From contig OW240912.1 of NCBI GenBank assembly GCA_933207985.1, positions 80,015,753-80,079,752 on the forward strand: 64,000 bases of DNA, in the 5' to 3' direction. Positions within the stretch are counted from its first letter, which is position 1; each line of letters starts with the position of its first letter. Shown in pieces: positions 11,161 to 22,186 of the stretch. The notes under the pieces were generated by a model that searched no databases, had not been told where the DNA came from, and was given only the letters and a program-made list of their open reading frames with translations. The translations under genes and the position numbers were made by a program. The stretch is from Pelobates cultripes. Its lineage: Eukaryota > Chordata > Amphibia > Anura > Pelobatidae.

Positions 11161-11892
11161 CACAGTCACAAAGGTAGAGCCATATACTGGACCTGGCTCT
11201 GGTGTGAATCTCCTTAGGATCTCTTTAGGGTGATCCAAACCCCCTTTGTTGATGCTCTGGAAAAGTGGAAATATTTCTTCCCAAGGATAGGCAGCTGAGA
11301 TGAAGATGCTTGACGAAAATAAATGTATTGATAAATACACTGGATAAAACACTTTAGAAAATATAAGTATAAAAAGTCTATTATTGTCAAATTCTGTGCC
11401 AAAAAGCATTTCGGCGAAATGTGGCTTCCTCAGTAGGCATAGATAATGCTGTTCTGTCTTTTAGTTCCTTAAATATCTGTATTACTTTCAATTTCCGCGG
11501 TCTTTTGTGGTGGAACGCATCCTGCGTCTCACCCTCTAATTGAAAGTAGTACAGATATTTAAGGAACTAAAAGATGAAACAGCGTTATCTATGCCCACTG
11601 AGGAAGCCACATTTCGCCGTAACGCTTTTTGGCACAGAATTGGACAATAGTAGACTTTTTATACTTATATTTTATAAAGTGTTTTATCCAGTGTATTTAT
11701 CAATACATTTATTTTCGGAAAGCATCTTTATCTCAGCTGCCTATCCGTGGGAAGAAATATTTCCACTTTTCCAGAGCATCAACAAAGGGGGTTAGGATCA
11801 CCCTAAAGAGATACTAAAGATATTCACACCAGAGCCAGGTCCAGTATATGGCTCTATCTTTGTGAGTGTGCTTAAGTCATAATGATTTTCCT
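11138..11892. repeat. Giant near-perfect palindrome (about 345-bp arms)
   Basis: Left arm (about 11138-11489) and right arm (about 11537-11892) are inverted copies with only scattered mismatches, roughly 93 percent by eye. Shared blocks include GGAAAATCATTATGACTTAA, AGAGCCATATACTGGACCTG, GATGCTCTGGAAAAGTGG and AATGTGGCTTCCTCAGT. The loop is about 45 bp around GGTCTTTTGTGGTGGAACGC. Both outer ends carry TTAAG next to CATTATGAC in inverted orientation. No convincing protein: the overlapping open frames are the same sequence read on the two arms. A transcript would form one long hairpin. Confidence 0.92.
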
Positions 11893-12090
11893 AATTATGT
11901 ATTAAGATATCTGCACTATTATGTACCTCTCTATCTTTACAGTGACAAAGTAAGAAGAGAGAGAAGTATATTTTTATTTTTTTTGCCATAACTTGCTCCA
12001 CCTATTGTTTGTGTATTATATATGATTTAAAGGTGTAGGTGTAGGGGATACCTCACAGGTGTTAGAGCTTGTACCACTTTTTGCTCCCTA
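11893..12090. other. No feature recognised
   Basis: Short AT-rich spacer between the palindrome and the decayed LINE. Confidence 0.45.
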
Positions 12091-12349
12091 TTAATGTGAA
12101 GGGATTAAACACACCAGAAAAATGCACTCTACTCATCCAAATCGCAAAAGGCACAGGTTGTGGACATTCAGGAGACACAATTCAAGGTCCCAAAACGTTC
12201 TAATGATGTCTACACACTGGTTTCTTTAGCAACAAAATCCATAGCACATCTATAAGCAATTTGGCTGCACAAACAATTCTAATTCATTCCAACCCTGACC
12301 CAGACGGATAGGGATGGTAGACATGCATTTTGGTAGATATGTTCTACAC
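12091..12349 (+). pseudogene. Decayed L1/Tx1-like LINE ORF2, endonuclease N-terminal part
   Basis: The plus strand reads as a degraded apurinic endonuclease start: NVKGLNTPEKCTLLIQIAK, then a sequence corresponding to the LQETHF motif read as HSGDTIQ. It aligns in order with the better copy at 40180-40290 (NCRGLNIPERRSQLL and LQETHF). It ends at the hAT insertion at 12350 and resumes at 13350. Several frame breaks; not functional. Confidence 0.75.
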
Positions 12350-13341
12350 CAAGCGTGTCAAACTCACAGCCCACATGAACATCTTTGCAGCCCTGCCAAT
12401 CGGAGGCTCTGGTTGAGGGGGGAGCAAAAATCACTTGTCAGATCGACTAGTGCTTTTTGCGCCTGCCTCATCATGCGCTCCCTGCGCCCCCAGGCAGCAT
12501 TCGGCTACATAAGGGAACCACACTGGGAAGGAGGAGCGACTCCCCCTCCCGCTCGGCGTAGGAGTGCCGGGTGTCATATGACAACCCAGCGCTCAGTCTG
12601 ACACCGCACTCGCCGCTGGAAAGTGAGAGGTTCCCCTCCCCTCCTACGACAGTTAGAAACAGCATTGATGGGGGCCATCTATCTATAGGGCAGAGGAGAG
12701 CCAGTGCTACCATCACCTTTGGCGCCGGCTCTGTGAGAGAGTTGCCTGCCAGAGCAGGAGGAGGGAGATATGCATAGAAGTGTGTGGGTGGGAGGTATGA
12801 ATGGAAGGGGGGGGGGGGATATAAATAGAAGGGGGAGGGAGACATGGTTGGAATGGGGAGAGAGACTTGGAAGGGAGGGGATCAGAGACATGGATGGAAA
12901 CAAAGACATGGATGGAAGGAGGGAGAGAGAGACCTTATGGAGAGACATGGAGTGAAGGGGAACAGAGATATGGATGGAAGAGGGGGAAGATACATGGATG
13001 AAAGGGGGGGAGAAGAGACATGGATGGATGAGGGGTAGAAGCGAGCGGAGTGGTGTGTGCATCCACCTTACTCTGCCTGGAGATTGCCGAAAGACTAGGG
13101 AGCAAGCGGAGCGGACTCTCCAGACAGTGGCATTACGACTGAGATAGTAAATAACTTGTGGTTAAAGTGTTTGAGTAAATTATATATATGAACCCACGAT
13201 TACATATTGTTTGCATGAGAATGATACAAGTAATTTTAGTTTGTGCAGGTTTAGGTAAAAATGTTTTTGTTTTTTTACAGCCCACATAAACTTAAGCCTT
13301 GCTCATTTTGCCCATGTTAGCCTTTGAGTTTGACATGCTTG
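12350..13341. mobile_element. hAT-type non-autonomous element with 8-bp duplication
   Basis: Terminal inverted repeats CAAGCGTGTCAAACTCA and TGAGTTTGACATGCTTG. Flanking 8-mers are TTCTACAC (12342-12349) and TTCTAGAC (13342-13349), a hAT-type duplication with one change. It splits the decayed LINE. Inside are a GC-rich block with CCGGGTGTCATATGACA and a degenerate purine-rich minisatellite (GAGACATGGATGGAA, about 12790-13035). No transposase. Confidence 0.88.
12785..13035. repeat. Purine-rich minisatellite (GAGACATGGATGGAAGG)
   Basis: Variable units of about 20-35 bp built on GAGACATGGATGGAAGG within the hAT element. Open frames here are artefacts of the repeat. Confidence 0.75.
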
Positions 13342-13349
13342 TTCTAGAC

Positions 13350-15490
13350 CAATACTACACCTTTGCAAATGTCTCTCTCTAAAATAGGCAACAGGGTAAA
13401 TTTCTACGCATTCTCTGCTTGATCCTGGGGGGTGATTTCCATATTTTCCTAGACCCAAAGATTGATACCTCGACAGACAAAACTGTAGTGCCACCACACA
13501 CAGTACAGATGATCCAAAAACTAGTACCCTCACATAGGTAACTGATTACTGGCTACACCTCACAGGACCTATCTCCGGATTGATTATTTATTTCTCCCAC
13601 AATACCAACTGACTGCCCTCCAGCAGGTTCTGATTAGCACAACTACATGGTCGGACCATGCTCTGATCAGGATGACGGTGACTGCTCCGACATTTAAGCC
13701 CCAGGTTACTAACTGGAGAATGAACGAGTTTATGCTGGCTGACCAATCCGAGATCTAACAATACTTCAGGGAGAATGATAATCCAGACATCAATTTGAGG
13801 TCAAAACCCTGATGGATGGCATAGATAACGCAGAACTTTTGCATAAACAAACATACATTGACTAATCTGAGTCAAGAATTGGCCTACATTCGACCTATCA
13901 CTGAGCCCTTTTAAATAGAAAAGCTTCTTCTCTAAAAATGCAAATACATGTGGCTCTCTGCTGGTTCATATGAGTGAAAAGAGAACAGCCACTTATATTG
14001 AAAAACTGCGCACACAAGATAACCAACACGGTTACAAGCCAGAGGGCATAGCAGACATAATACATAAAAAAACATTCAGAACTGTGCTCCCTCCCTCAGA
14101 CGATAGTTAAGTCTACATTGCGACAACAAAATAGATGAATACCTAGAGACCCACATAACTCAGAGACTTATCCCTGACCCTAGATGACCAGTTAACTAAG
14201 AAGGAAATAGCTCTCGTAATCAAAACAATAAAACAGGGCCAATCCCCAGGCCCTGAAGGCCTTCAAATAAAATACTACAAACAGTTTGCTCCGATCCTGT
14301 ATCCATGACTCCTCAGTCTTTAACTCCCTTTGCAATGGTAAAACATTACTTTCAAACATAAGCTGCTAACATAACTATCATAATCACCTAAATAGGCAAG
14401 GATGGGGAGCATGGTGCAAACTATCACCCAATATTCCCTCCTTAACACAGACATTAAATTACTATTGAAGAGGTTGCAACCACAGCTCCCCACTTTGATT
14501 CATGTGTGACCAGGTGTGATATGTCCTACAACTCTTAGTGAGAGACTATACTATTAAAATTCTTAACCTGATATGTTAGGCATGTAACAGATCGGAGAAC
14601 TTTCTCCTTTTGGCTATAGACGCGGAGACGGTCTTCGACTGCATTAACTGGGATAAACTTGCAGCATATGCATATTATTGAGCAAAATTCAGGAAAGATC
14701 ATATAAGCTGAACAGTGCAAACATTTAAAATGTTTTATCTTTTATGCACAGGTAGTTGCTGAATGTGTTTGAATGCTGAGGGTACAGTCCTGCATATATG
14801 GTGGGACTGGCTGAAGATCTGACAGAGAATACACTCCCTCATACCGACATTTTTTGTCAAGCCCCCACCCTTCCAGCCAGCTCACTTGATTCTCCACCAC
14901 ACAACTATGCCAACTTATGCCTATAAGAAATTGCTAATTATCAGAAATTTTAATGTAGCAAAAATCTTAATATCGCTAAGGTGGAGGCAGATGGGCATAC
15001 CACAGAGTTGTGGTATGCACGTATGAAGGAGCTACAGAATATAGGGGTACTGATCTTCAGTACCAGGGGTAGACGCAAACATACATGGATATCTAGGTTT
15101 GGTGGCTGACCTCTAATATAGTAAAGGAGACTCTTCCATTGACAGAGTTAGGAGTTTCTGGGTAAGAGGAGTAGTTCTTTGTGCGGGTGCATGTTTACGC
15201 ATAAATCTAGAGATACCCACAAAAAGCCTAGGTTCTGTTTTTTCATTTGTTATTTATTTTTAAACTTTGACCACACAAATAGTACATGTGTCAGATTAAA
15301 TAATGACAACGAGTTAATTGGTCAGAGTTTTTTTAATCTTTTCAATTATTGTATAATTGCTTACACAATATGTAAAACTAAAATGAACATGGTACTTGAT
15401 CGAACACTTTGTAATACATTTGACATTCCTGATTGAATGCAGCTTGTAAGCAAGCTGTAATGCTGTAAAATCTCACCAATGTTTAATAAA
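13350..15490 (+). pseudogene. Decayed L1/Tx1-like LINE ORF2, remainder
   Basis: Continues the element at 12091. Recognisable in order: late endonuclease (DYLFLPQYQLTALQQ and WSDHALIRMTV at about 13580-13680), early RT (QSPGPEGLQIKYYKQF at about 14238-14290), an RT finger block (IFPLNTDIKLLLKRL at about 14430-14480), a LLAIDAETVFDCINWDKL palm-A remnant near 14613-14660, and a C-terminal VLHIWWDW remnant near 14790. The YADD palm region is deleted between about 14680 and 14760. The tail is AT-rich and ends near an A-run at 15505-15530. Many stops and frameshifts. Confidence 0.78.
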
Positions 15491-16494
15491 ACAAACTTAC
15501 ATAAAAAACAAAACAACAAAAAAAAAAAAAAATGAAAATCTACTACCTGGCCTATGATACCCCCTTCTCTCCCCTAATTGGAAAAAAAAGAGAACTCTAA
15601 AACTGAATTCACAAAATTAAATACAAATTAATTTAAAAAAAAGAAAAAAAAAGAACTGTTCTGTCATAAAACAGGAAAACTGAAAAATAAATTAATATTC
15701 TCTGCTGAATAAATAGTTCTAATAACTTTTCACAAAATGTGGATATCGTGTTATCAATCAAAAAAATGCATTGCAATGGATTATTTCAAGAATAGATTAC
15801 TAGGAATTTGCCCTCCAGTGTTACTGCTTGTTGGCACACAACTGTTTATTTTGTTATAATTCAATTACAAAAAAAAGTTTCATGTGATACAACAAATGGC
15901 AAAATGTGCAAAACAAATAACTGAACACAGAAGGAAATACTGCAAAAGACTTAATGAATGAATTAATGAAAAGGCCTCAGACATGGGTAGTTCTCTTCAT
16001 ACAATATTACAACACTTAATGAACATGTTTCTATGGGCAGAATGTAATAAAAGCTGAATAAACTCCATGAGCAGAACTCACCCACCCTCACCTCAAGAGC
16101 AAAAACACTTGTTTTGATCTGTCATTGGTGACATGCCAAGTTAAGATTGTCCATTGATGCTCATACAATGATTTAGGATAATCTTTATAAAGTTAGAAAT
16201 CCCCCTGGACTGATAATGTCTAGCAGGGTTATTCACTCAAGAGGATTAAAGGTGAATTTCTAATTTAAGGCCACAGTAGCCAATTTTCAAGCTTACCTTA
16301 CTTAGACAATGTTTCCAGTTATGTTGTTTTTTACCTGCACCATAGCAAGGCGTTTGATAGAAAGAAAATGGGAAAAGCATACTTCTCTATTACAGTAGAA
16401 GGCATGTAGAGTAAAATATGTGTGGTTATTTGCCTATTATGTCATTACATAGCTTTAGATTTAAATTATAATTCTCATTAATTTTTGTTTCAGC
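15491..16494. other. No gene recognised
   Basis: A-rich sequence (A-runs near 15515 and 15635-15650) and AT-rich intron without assigned exon or repeat. Confidence 0.5.
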
Positions 16495-16900
16495 TCAAAG
16501 AAACACTATATCATTAGGAATACAAACATAGTCTATTTAAGTCCTTGCCGTGCTCTGTCCTGCCACTCTCCCTCCTTGGCCCAGATCATCAAGACTGATG
16601 ATCTCAGTCAATCCAATGTTTCACCATAGGGAAACATTTGGAGGTGAGTGCACATGCAAGACAAACACAGAGCTTGAGCTGTGCCAATCAATTGGTGCTC
16701 AATAAGCAGCATCTGATTGAGAACTAAGTGTGACTCCGTTATCAAAGTGAAAGTGCCACTAAAGTCTTGTTAAACCTACAAAAGATACACTACACTGCAG
16801 CTTCTATAAAAACAATAATGTTTTAAATCTACAGGGCCACTGCACCTAGACCACTTAATTTAGATAGTGGTCTAGGTGCCTTTAGTGGTCCTTTGGGTAA
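16495..16900. mobile_element. Degraded T2-type MITE fragments (B then A)
   Basis: 16495-16770 begins AAAGAAACACTATATCATTAG and carries ATGATCTCAGTCAATCCAATG, both typical of subfamily B. 16834-16896 is a minimal subfamily-A hairpin (CACCTAGACCACTTAATT...GTGGTCTAGGTGCC) ending AGTGGTCCTTTGG. TTAA borders have decayed. Confidence 0.65.
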
Positions 16901-17044
16901 TGAAAATTAAACAAAATATATGTTGTATATTTAAAACAAAGCCATTATTTGAACACAAGATTATTCTTAATTTAGATTTAAGAAAAGTCAGTTTGCTATA
17001 TTGTGGTTATTGTATGCTAAATATAAAATGCATACATAGATTTC

Positions 17045-18962
17045 TTACTTCAAATTCAAATATTGTGGCAATATATATTCCCAAAATTCAACTGTATTAT
17101 CCAATTCTTTATTTTTTTTTAACTCATCGGATTCTTCATTGTTCAAACTTTTTGTTTCGCATATCTCAGGTTTGTTCATATTTTTAATTGGGTGTGACTT
17201 TTCTTTTGAGGAGTTCTTTAATGTAGACTTTTTCTTATTCTCTTTGTTTTGCTTCTCTTCTTTTCTCTTTTGTAATCGCTGCTCTGTTCGTTTTACTTCT
17301 CTCTTATCTTTATCTTCTTCCCCTTCTTCCTCAACCTCTTCCTCTTTACCCTCATCCTCCCCCTCCCCTTCACCCTCTTCCTCTTCCTCCTCCCCTTCTT
17401 CTTCTTCACCCTCTTCCTCTTCCTCCTCCCCTTCTTCTTCTTCACCCTCTTCCTCTTCCTCCTCCCCTTCTTCTTCTTCACCCTCTTCCTCTTCCTCCTC
17501 CCCTTCTTCTTCTTCACCCTCTTCCTCTTCCTCCTCCCCTTCTTCTTCTTCTTCACCCTCTTCCTCCTCCCCTTCTTCTTCACCCTCTTCCTCCTCCCCT
17601 TCTTCTTCACCCTCTTCCTCCTCCCCTTCTTCTTCACCCTCTTCCTCCTCCCTCTTCCTCCTCTTCTTCTTCACCCTCCTCCTTCTTCTCCTCCTCCCCT
17701 TCTTCTTCACCCTCTTCCTCCTCCCCTTCTTCTTCACCCTCTTCCTCCTCCCCCCTTCCTCCTCCTCCTTCTTCACCCTCTTCCTCCTCCCCCTCTTCCT
17801 CCTCCCCCTCTTCTTCACCCTCTTCCTCCTCCTCCACTTCTTCACCCTCTTCCTCCTCCTCCACTTCTTCATCACCATCTTCCTCCTCCCCTTCTTCCTC
17901 ACCCTCTTCCTCCTCCGCTTCTTCCTCTTCATCATGTTGCTCCTCCGCATCTTTTTCCCCCTCCTCCTTTTCTTCTTCTCCTTTGTCTTCCTGTTCCTCT
18001 TCCTTACTCTTTCCTTGTTCACTTGTCGCCTCCTCACCAGCTTCTTCCCATGCATTATTTTGAACAGATCTTTCTCTAGTTTCCATTTTACATTTACGGT
18101 TCACTTTCTTATCATTTACTTTTTCTACCACAATAGCTGGTCTATAATGATATTTACTTGTACTATCAGTTTCATTTTGTTTCCCCTTCCCAAGTTTCTT
18201 ATATTTCCTGGATCTTGTTTCTTCTTCAGAGGACTCTTCCATGCTTCCTGAGGTTTTGTTATCACTGGCACTCTGAGACTTTACTTTTATAATAGTAGAA
18301 TTTCCTGCACATTCTGATTTTTTCTCCTGATGTGAGGATTGTTCTTGTTCACTGATTGAATGATTCTGCTTGCTAGAAATATTTGTTCCATATATCATTT
18401 TCTTTCTAGATTGTCGTTTTAGATTCCCAGAGTCACTGCTTGATGATAAAGTACTTGTATCCTCTCTAACAAACCTAGGCTTGAAATTTATATTCATCTC
18501 TTTTTCTAGATTGCTACCTTCATGACCTTTGACACAGATTTTTTGTGGGACTTTATTATGCCTAGCATTCTGACTGGCTGTAGGGCTATCTGACTCACTA
18601 GCTGTAGCAGAATATGCACGAGATGTAATCTTTTGTGTTTTAACTCTTTTGGACTTATGTTTTCCCATGACTTTTAATTCCATGTCTGCCTGTATTGCAT
18701 TTGACTGGCCTTGACTAACCACAAACTTTATTTTGCCATTTTCTGATGCTTTCTGGAACTTATACTTCATAGAATTTTTAATAGTCTCTGCTTGGTCAAC
18801 AGTCACACCTGCATTTGAGGATTCAGAAGAGGAACTGTCCCTGCCAGAACTAAATGACTTATCGTCTACTGACAAGGATAAAAGTGGGTGCATGTCATGT
18901 CCTTTTGTTTGTTCCTTCTCCACCTTACCATCATATTTCAACTCCACATTTTTTACGTTCTT
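17045..18962 (-). CDS. RPGR: RPGR ORF15 exon (C-terminal Glu/Gly-rich isoform), frame-broken
   Basis: RPGR is a ciliary/photoreceptor connecting-cilium scaffold and small-GTPase partner. The retinal isoform ends in this large exon. It begins after acceptor CCTTTGGAGTAG (an in-frame stop lies just before it, so a spliced start is required) and reads KNVKNVELKYDG in phase 0 with the upstream exons. About 310 residues of Ser/Lys/Glu-rich sequence precede the acidic repeat (EEEGEEEGEEEEG units, about 17330-17960), followed by a basic tail and the C-terminus EFWEYILPQYLNLK, then a stop at 17045. That ending matches the FW-x3-LP-x-YL-x-LK end of mammalian ORF15. The N-terminal frame stops at a TGA at 17634-17636 within the repeat, while the tail lies in another frame, so a one-base indel sits at about 17640-17690. 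Total about 640 residues if read through, shorter than the human exon. Confidence 0.92.
17330..17960. repeat. RPGR ORF15 polypurine/polypyrimidine repeat
   Basis: Over 600 bp almost purely pyrimidine on the plus strand (purine on the coding strand). Several successive units of 48 bp appear at about 17380-17560 (CCCTCTTCCTCTTCCTCCTC) and shorter 30-bp units at 17560-17640. It encodes the Glu/Gly repeat. Such tracts are prone to slippage and to mis-assembly. Confidence 0.92.
18927..18929 (-). promoter_or_regulatory. Possible internal splice donor in RPGR exon 15
   Basis: Within the exon the coding strand reads TATGATG|GTAAGGTGG, a good donor consensus that would leave a 34-nt short exon 15 (18929-18962) ending in phase 1. 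In mammals ORF15 arises by retention past such a donor. The downstream exon at 5189 starts in phase 0, so use of this donor would need another exon. Functional use is unproven. Confidence 0.35.
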
Positions 18963-19396
18963 CTACTCCAAAGGAGAGGCAAACAATGAAGAAAGAAATT
19001 AAAGGATTAAAGGCAGATGAAATGAAGTACAAAGCTAAATAAAATATGCAATGAACAAATGAAAAACATGAAACAGAAGATATGTTAGACATGAAACAGA
19101 AAATAAAACATAAGGATAAATTTAAAGTAGAAGGTTATAGAGTTCAATATCATAGCATGACAGTTCAAAATTTAGGGTCACAGATTTAATTCCCAGCAAA
19201 ATCGAATTAATGATTAATCTTAGCAAGGTGGATAAAATTACCCAAGTCATCATGTTGTAGAAGTTATGGTGCTTTGAGTGTTCTTTTAATAGGGACAGCA
19301 TAGAGCCCATGTTGGAACAAGACTGCTCTTAATGCCATAAATGCCTGCTGTTTGAGTTCAGCCACTGGGAGGAACTATATGGCATTTTTCATACGA
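18963..19396. other. RPGR intron next to ORF15
   Basis: AT-rich intron containing the pyrimidine tract and acceptor for ORF15. No other feature. Confidence 0.5.
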
Positions 19397-20589
19397 TATA
19401 AAGTGGCAAGAAAAAGTATGTGAACTCATTAGAATGGGTTTTTTTTCTGCATGAATTGGTCATAAAATGTCATCTCATCTTCATCAAAGTCACAAGTATA
19501 GACGAGCACAATATGCTTAAGCAAGCAACACACAAACTATCTCATGTATTTATTGAACCCATCCCATTATACATTCACAGTGCTGTGGAAAAAGTAAGTG
19601 AATACTTGGATTTAATATTTAGCTGGCAATAATCTCAACCAAGCATTTCTGGTAGCTGCAGATTAGACATGAACAACGCTCAGGAGAAATTGTTGGCCAG
19701 CTCTCGAGGTCATTCCACAGCATCTCTATACAGTTAAGGTCTGGACTTTAACTGGGCTACTTCAAAAGGCAGATTTTCTTTTTGTATGAGCCATGCTGTA
19801 GTCTAACTACTTTGATGTTTAGGATCATTGCCCTGCTGCTTCAAACAACTTCTACTGAGCTTTAGCCACCCTGAAATTATCCTGTATGATATCCTGTATT
19901 ATTCATTTTTCCCTTGATGATGGCAACTGGTTCAGGCCCCAAAGCAGCCCCATATTATGATGCTCCCTCCACCATACTTACCGATTTTCATGATGTTTTC
20001 ATGTTGTTATGGTTTGCCTTTTAACGCCATTTATAGAACTCTGTGTTCTTCCCAAACAACTCAACCCTAGTTTCATCAGTCCACAAAATATTTTCCCAAT
20101 AGCATTATGGAATGCCAAAGTGGTCTTTGGTAAACTTCAAATGTGCAGCAAAGTATTTTCTTTTTATTTCCTTTTTAAATCAGCGGGTTTCTTCATGGTG
20201 TCCTGCCATGGACACCATGCGAGTTGAATGTGTTCGTTATTGCAGACTCATGAACAGAGAGGTTAACCGGTCCAATTATTTCTTCAAGTCTTTAGATGTC
20301 ACTTTTTAAATTTATTTACCTCATTGAGAATAGTGCGGTGTGCCTTTTGAGTCATCCTGGCTGGCTCAACACTTCTACAGAGAGTAGCAACAGTACAGAA
20401 TATAATTTTTATAGATAATGTATGAAATAGTGGGCAGATGAATATTTAAGTTCTTTGAGATAACTTTGCAATCCTGTCCAGCTTTATGCAACAAAACTAT
20501 TTTTGATCGCAGATCTGCTGAGAGCTTTTTTTCCCCATTTTTATTTATTTACTTACAAGGCATGGTTCATATCAACAGATGCTTTTGAA

Positions 20590-20955
20590 GAAGAGGGGGA
20601 GTAAGAAAGGGGGCGAGGGGGGTAAGAAGAGGGAGGGGAGTTACAAAAAGGGGAGGGGGTAAGAAGAGGGGGAGTAAGAAAGGAGAGGGGGGTAAGAAGA
20701 GGGGGAGAAGAAAGGGGGTAAGAAGTGGGGGAGTAAGAAAGGGGTAAGAGGGGGAGGGAGAAGCAAGAAGAGGGGAGGAGGGACTAAGAAGGGGGTAAGA
20801 AGGGAGGGGAGTAAGAAAGGTGGGTAAGAAGAGGGGAAGTAAGAAGAGGGTGAGGGGGAGTAAGAAAGGGGGGTAAGAAGAGGGGGAGGGGAGTAAGAAG
20901 GGGGTAAGAGGGGGAAGGGGAAGTAAGAAGAGGGGGAGGGGGGGTAAGAAGTTCT
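20590..20955. repeat. Polypurine minisatellite (GGGGGTAAGAAG)
   Basis: About 365 bp of units built on GGGGGTAAGAAGAGGGGGAG, 12-35 bp long and irregular, nearly all purine on the plus strand apart from the T of GTAAG. The long Leu/Pro reading frame on the other strand is an artefact of this repeat. Confidence 0.88.
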
Positions 20956-20966
20956 TTATTTGAAAT

Positions 20967-21452
20967 TTAAAGGACCACTCTAGGCACCCAGACCACTTCA
21001 GCTTTATGAAGTGGTCTGGGTGCCAGGTCCCTCTAGGACTAACCCTTTTTTTTATAAACATAGCAGTTTCAGAGAAACTGCTATGTTTATACTGAGGGTT
21101 AATCCAGCCTCCAGAGCCTCTAGTGGCTGTCTCATTGACAGCCGCTAGAGGCGCTTGCGTGCTTCTCACTGTGAAAATCACAGTGAGAGCACGCAAGCGT
21201 CCATAGGAAAGCATTGTAAATGCTTTCCTATGCGACCAGCTGAATGCGCGTGCGCATTCAGCCGATGACGTCGCGAGCAAGGAGGAGAGGAGGAGTACAG
21301 CTCCCCGCCCGGCGCTGGAGAAAGGTAAGTGTTTAACCCCTTCCTCTCTCCAGAGCCCGGCGGGAGGGGGACCCTGAGGGTGGGGGCACCCTCAGGGCAC
21401 TATAGTGCCAGGAAAACGAGTATGTTTTCCTGGCACTATAGTGATCCTTTAA
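20967..21452. mobile_element. T2-type MITE, subfamily A, well preserved
   Basis: TTAA on both sides. Starts TTAAAGGACCACTCTAGGCA with the CAGACCACTTCAGCTTTATG hairpin and ends in the GTGCCAGGAAAACGAG...GTTTTCCTGGCAC hairpin plus TAGTGATCCTTTAA. The core includes AGAGCCTCTAGTGGCTGTC, GCGCGTGCGCATTCAGC and GAGAAAGGTAAGTG. No coding capacity. Confidence 0.92.
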
Positions 21453-21552
21453 GTTTTTTTTCTCTGAAATTTCCCACTTAAAACGGTGCGTGTTATACGC
21501 CTATAAATACGGTATCCTAGAGTTTCACATACTTTTTCCAATCTACAGTGTG

Positions 21553-22186
21553 AATATTTAAATGTTATATTCAATATGTACAAGAACAATATAATAATCT
21601 GTGTGTTATTCGTTAAAGCATATTGAGTTTGTGGATTACTCTAAATCATTTAAAAGTTAAGGTTAAGATTTAAAGACAAATTTATACATAAATTATAAAT
21701 ATAACATATCATTCCGAGCATGTACAATGCTCTAAGCACCTTTAGATTTGCTACGTATTTTCAATTTTTTAACGAGATAGTTAAGCTGGATGCCCATGAC
21801 ATAATGTGTTCACAATAAGATTATGATAGATTAATGCAGACATCTGAAATAAGGCTTCTAATCAGAATCACTTCACATGTTTAGCAACAGCTTGAGTTGG
21901 CAAAGTAATATACAGTATAGAAGGGAAACTAAAAGGAAAGTCTGGAAAAGAGAAAACAGAACAACACTCTTCCTGAATGTAAATAAAGCTGATACAAGTT
22001 AGCATTTGCAATAATGCTAAAATAAAAAATGCTTCCGGGGAAACACAGACAGAAAAGATAGTCACACAGCAGTTGTGTATAATATATATTGTATTGTACA
22101 GTGACCGAATAATGCAACATGAATAAAAAAAAATAATAATAATAAATTAACACAGGCAACAGTACATAAAACAAAAAAATATTTAC
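21553..22186. other. RPGR intron, no repeat recognised
   Basis: AT-rich sequence leading to a T/C-rich acceptor region of the microexon on the minus strand. No other feature is supported. Confidence 0.5.

Larger units (their letters stand above)
19398..21550 (-). pseudogene. Decayed Tc1/mariner transposon, minus strand
   Basis: The ends carry inverted AGTGGCAAGAAAAAGTATGTGAAC (19400) and GTTTCACATACTTTTTCC (21517). On the minus strand the central part reads as a degraded Tc1-type transposase: the complement of TTTCATCAGTCCACAAAATA gives a DETKV-like motif and that of GCTCCCTCCACCATACTTA a K-GGGSI motif. Numerous stops and indels. The right half has been invaded by a polypurine array (20590-20952) and a T2 MITE (20967-21452). 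A short fragment at 21480-21513 (GCGTGTTATACGCCTATAAA) looks like the end of another element. Confidence 0.75.

Noticed and set aside
11149..11817. Four similar ~60-85 codon frames
   Set aside because: They are the two arms of the palindrome read on opposite strands, and fold-back structure explains the similarity.
16270..16360. Minus-strand GTAAG donors near 16290 and 16336 as extra RPGR exons
   Set aside because: No acceptor with an open exon upstream could be found.
17293..17637. Lys/Arg-rich minus-strand open frame
   Set aside because: Third-frame shadow of the ORF15 repeat, with no splice or start support.
17139..18251. Long plus-strand Ser/Pro/Phe-rich open frame
   Set aside because: It is the antisense of the RPGR ORF15 purine repeat; composition and length follow from the repeat.
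20567..21280. 237-codon Leu/Pro-rich minus-strand frame
   Set aside because: Runs through the polypurine minisatellite and a T2 MITE; no conserved domain.
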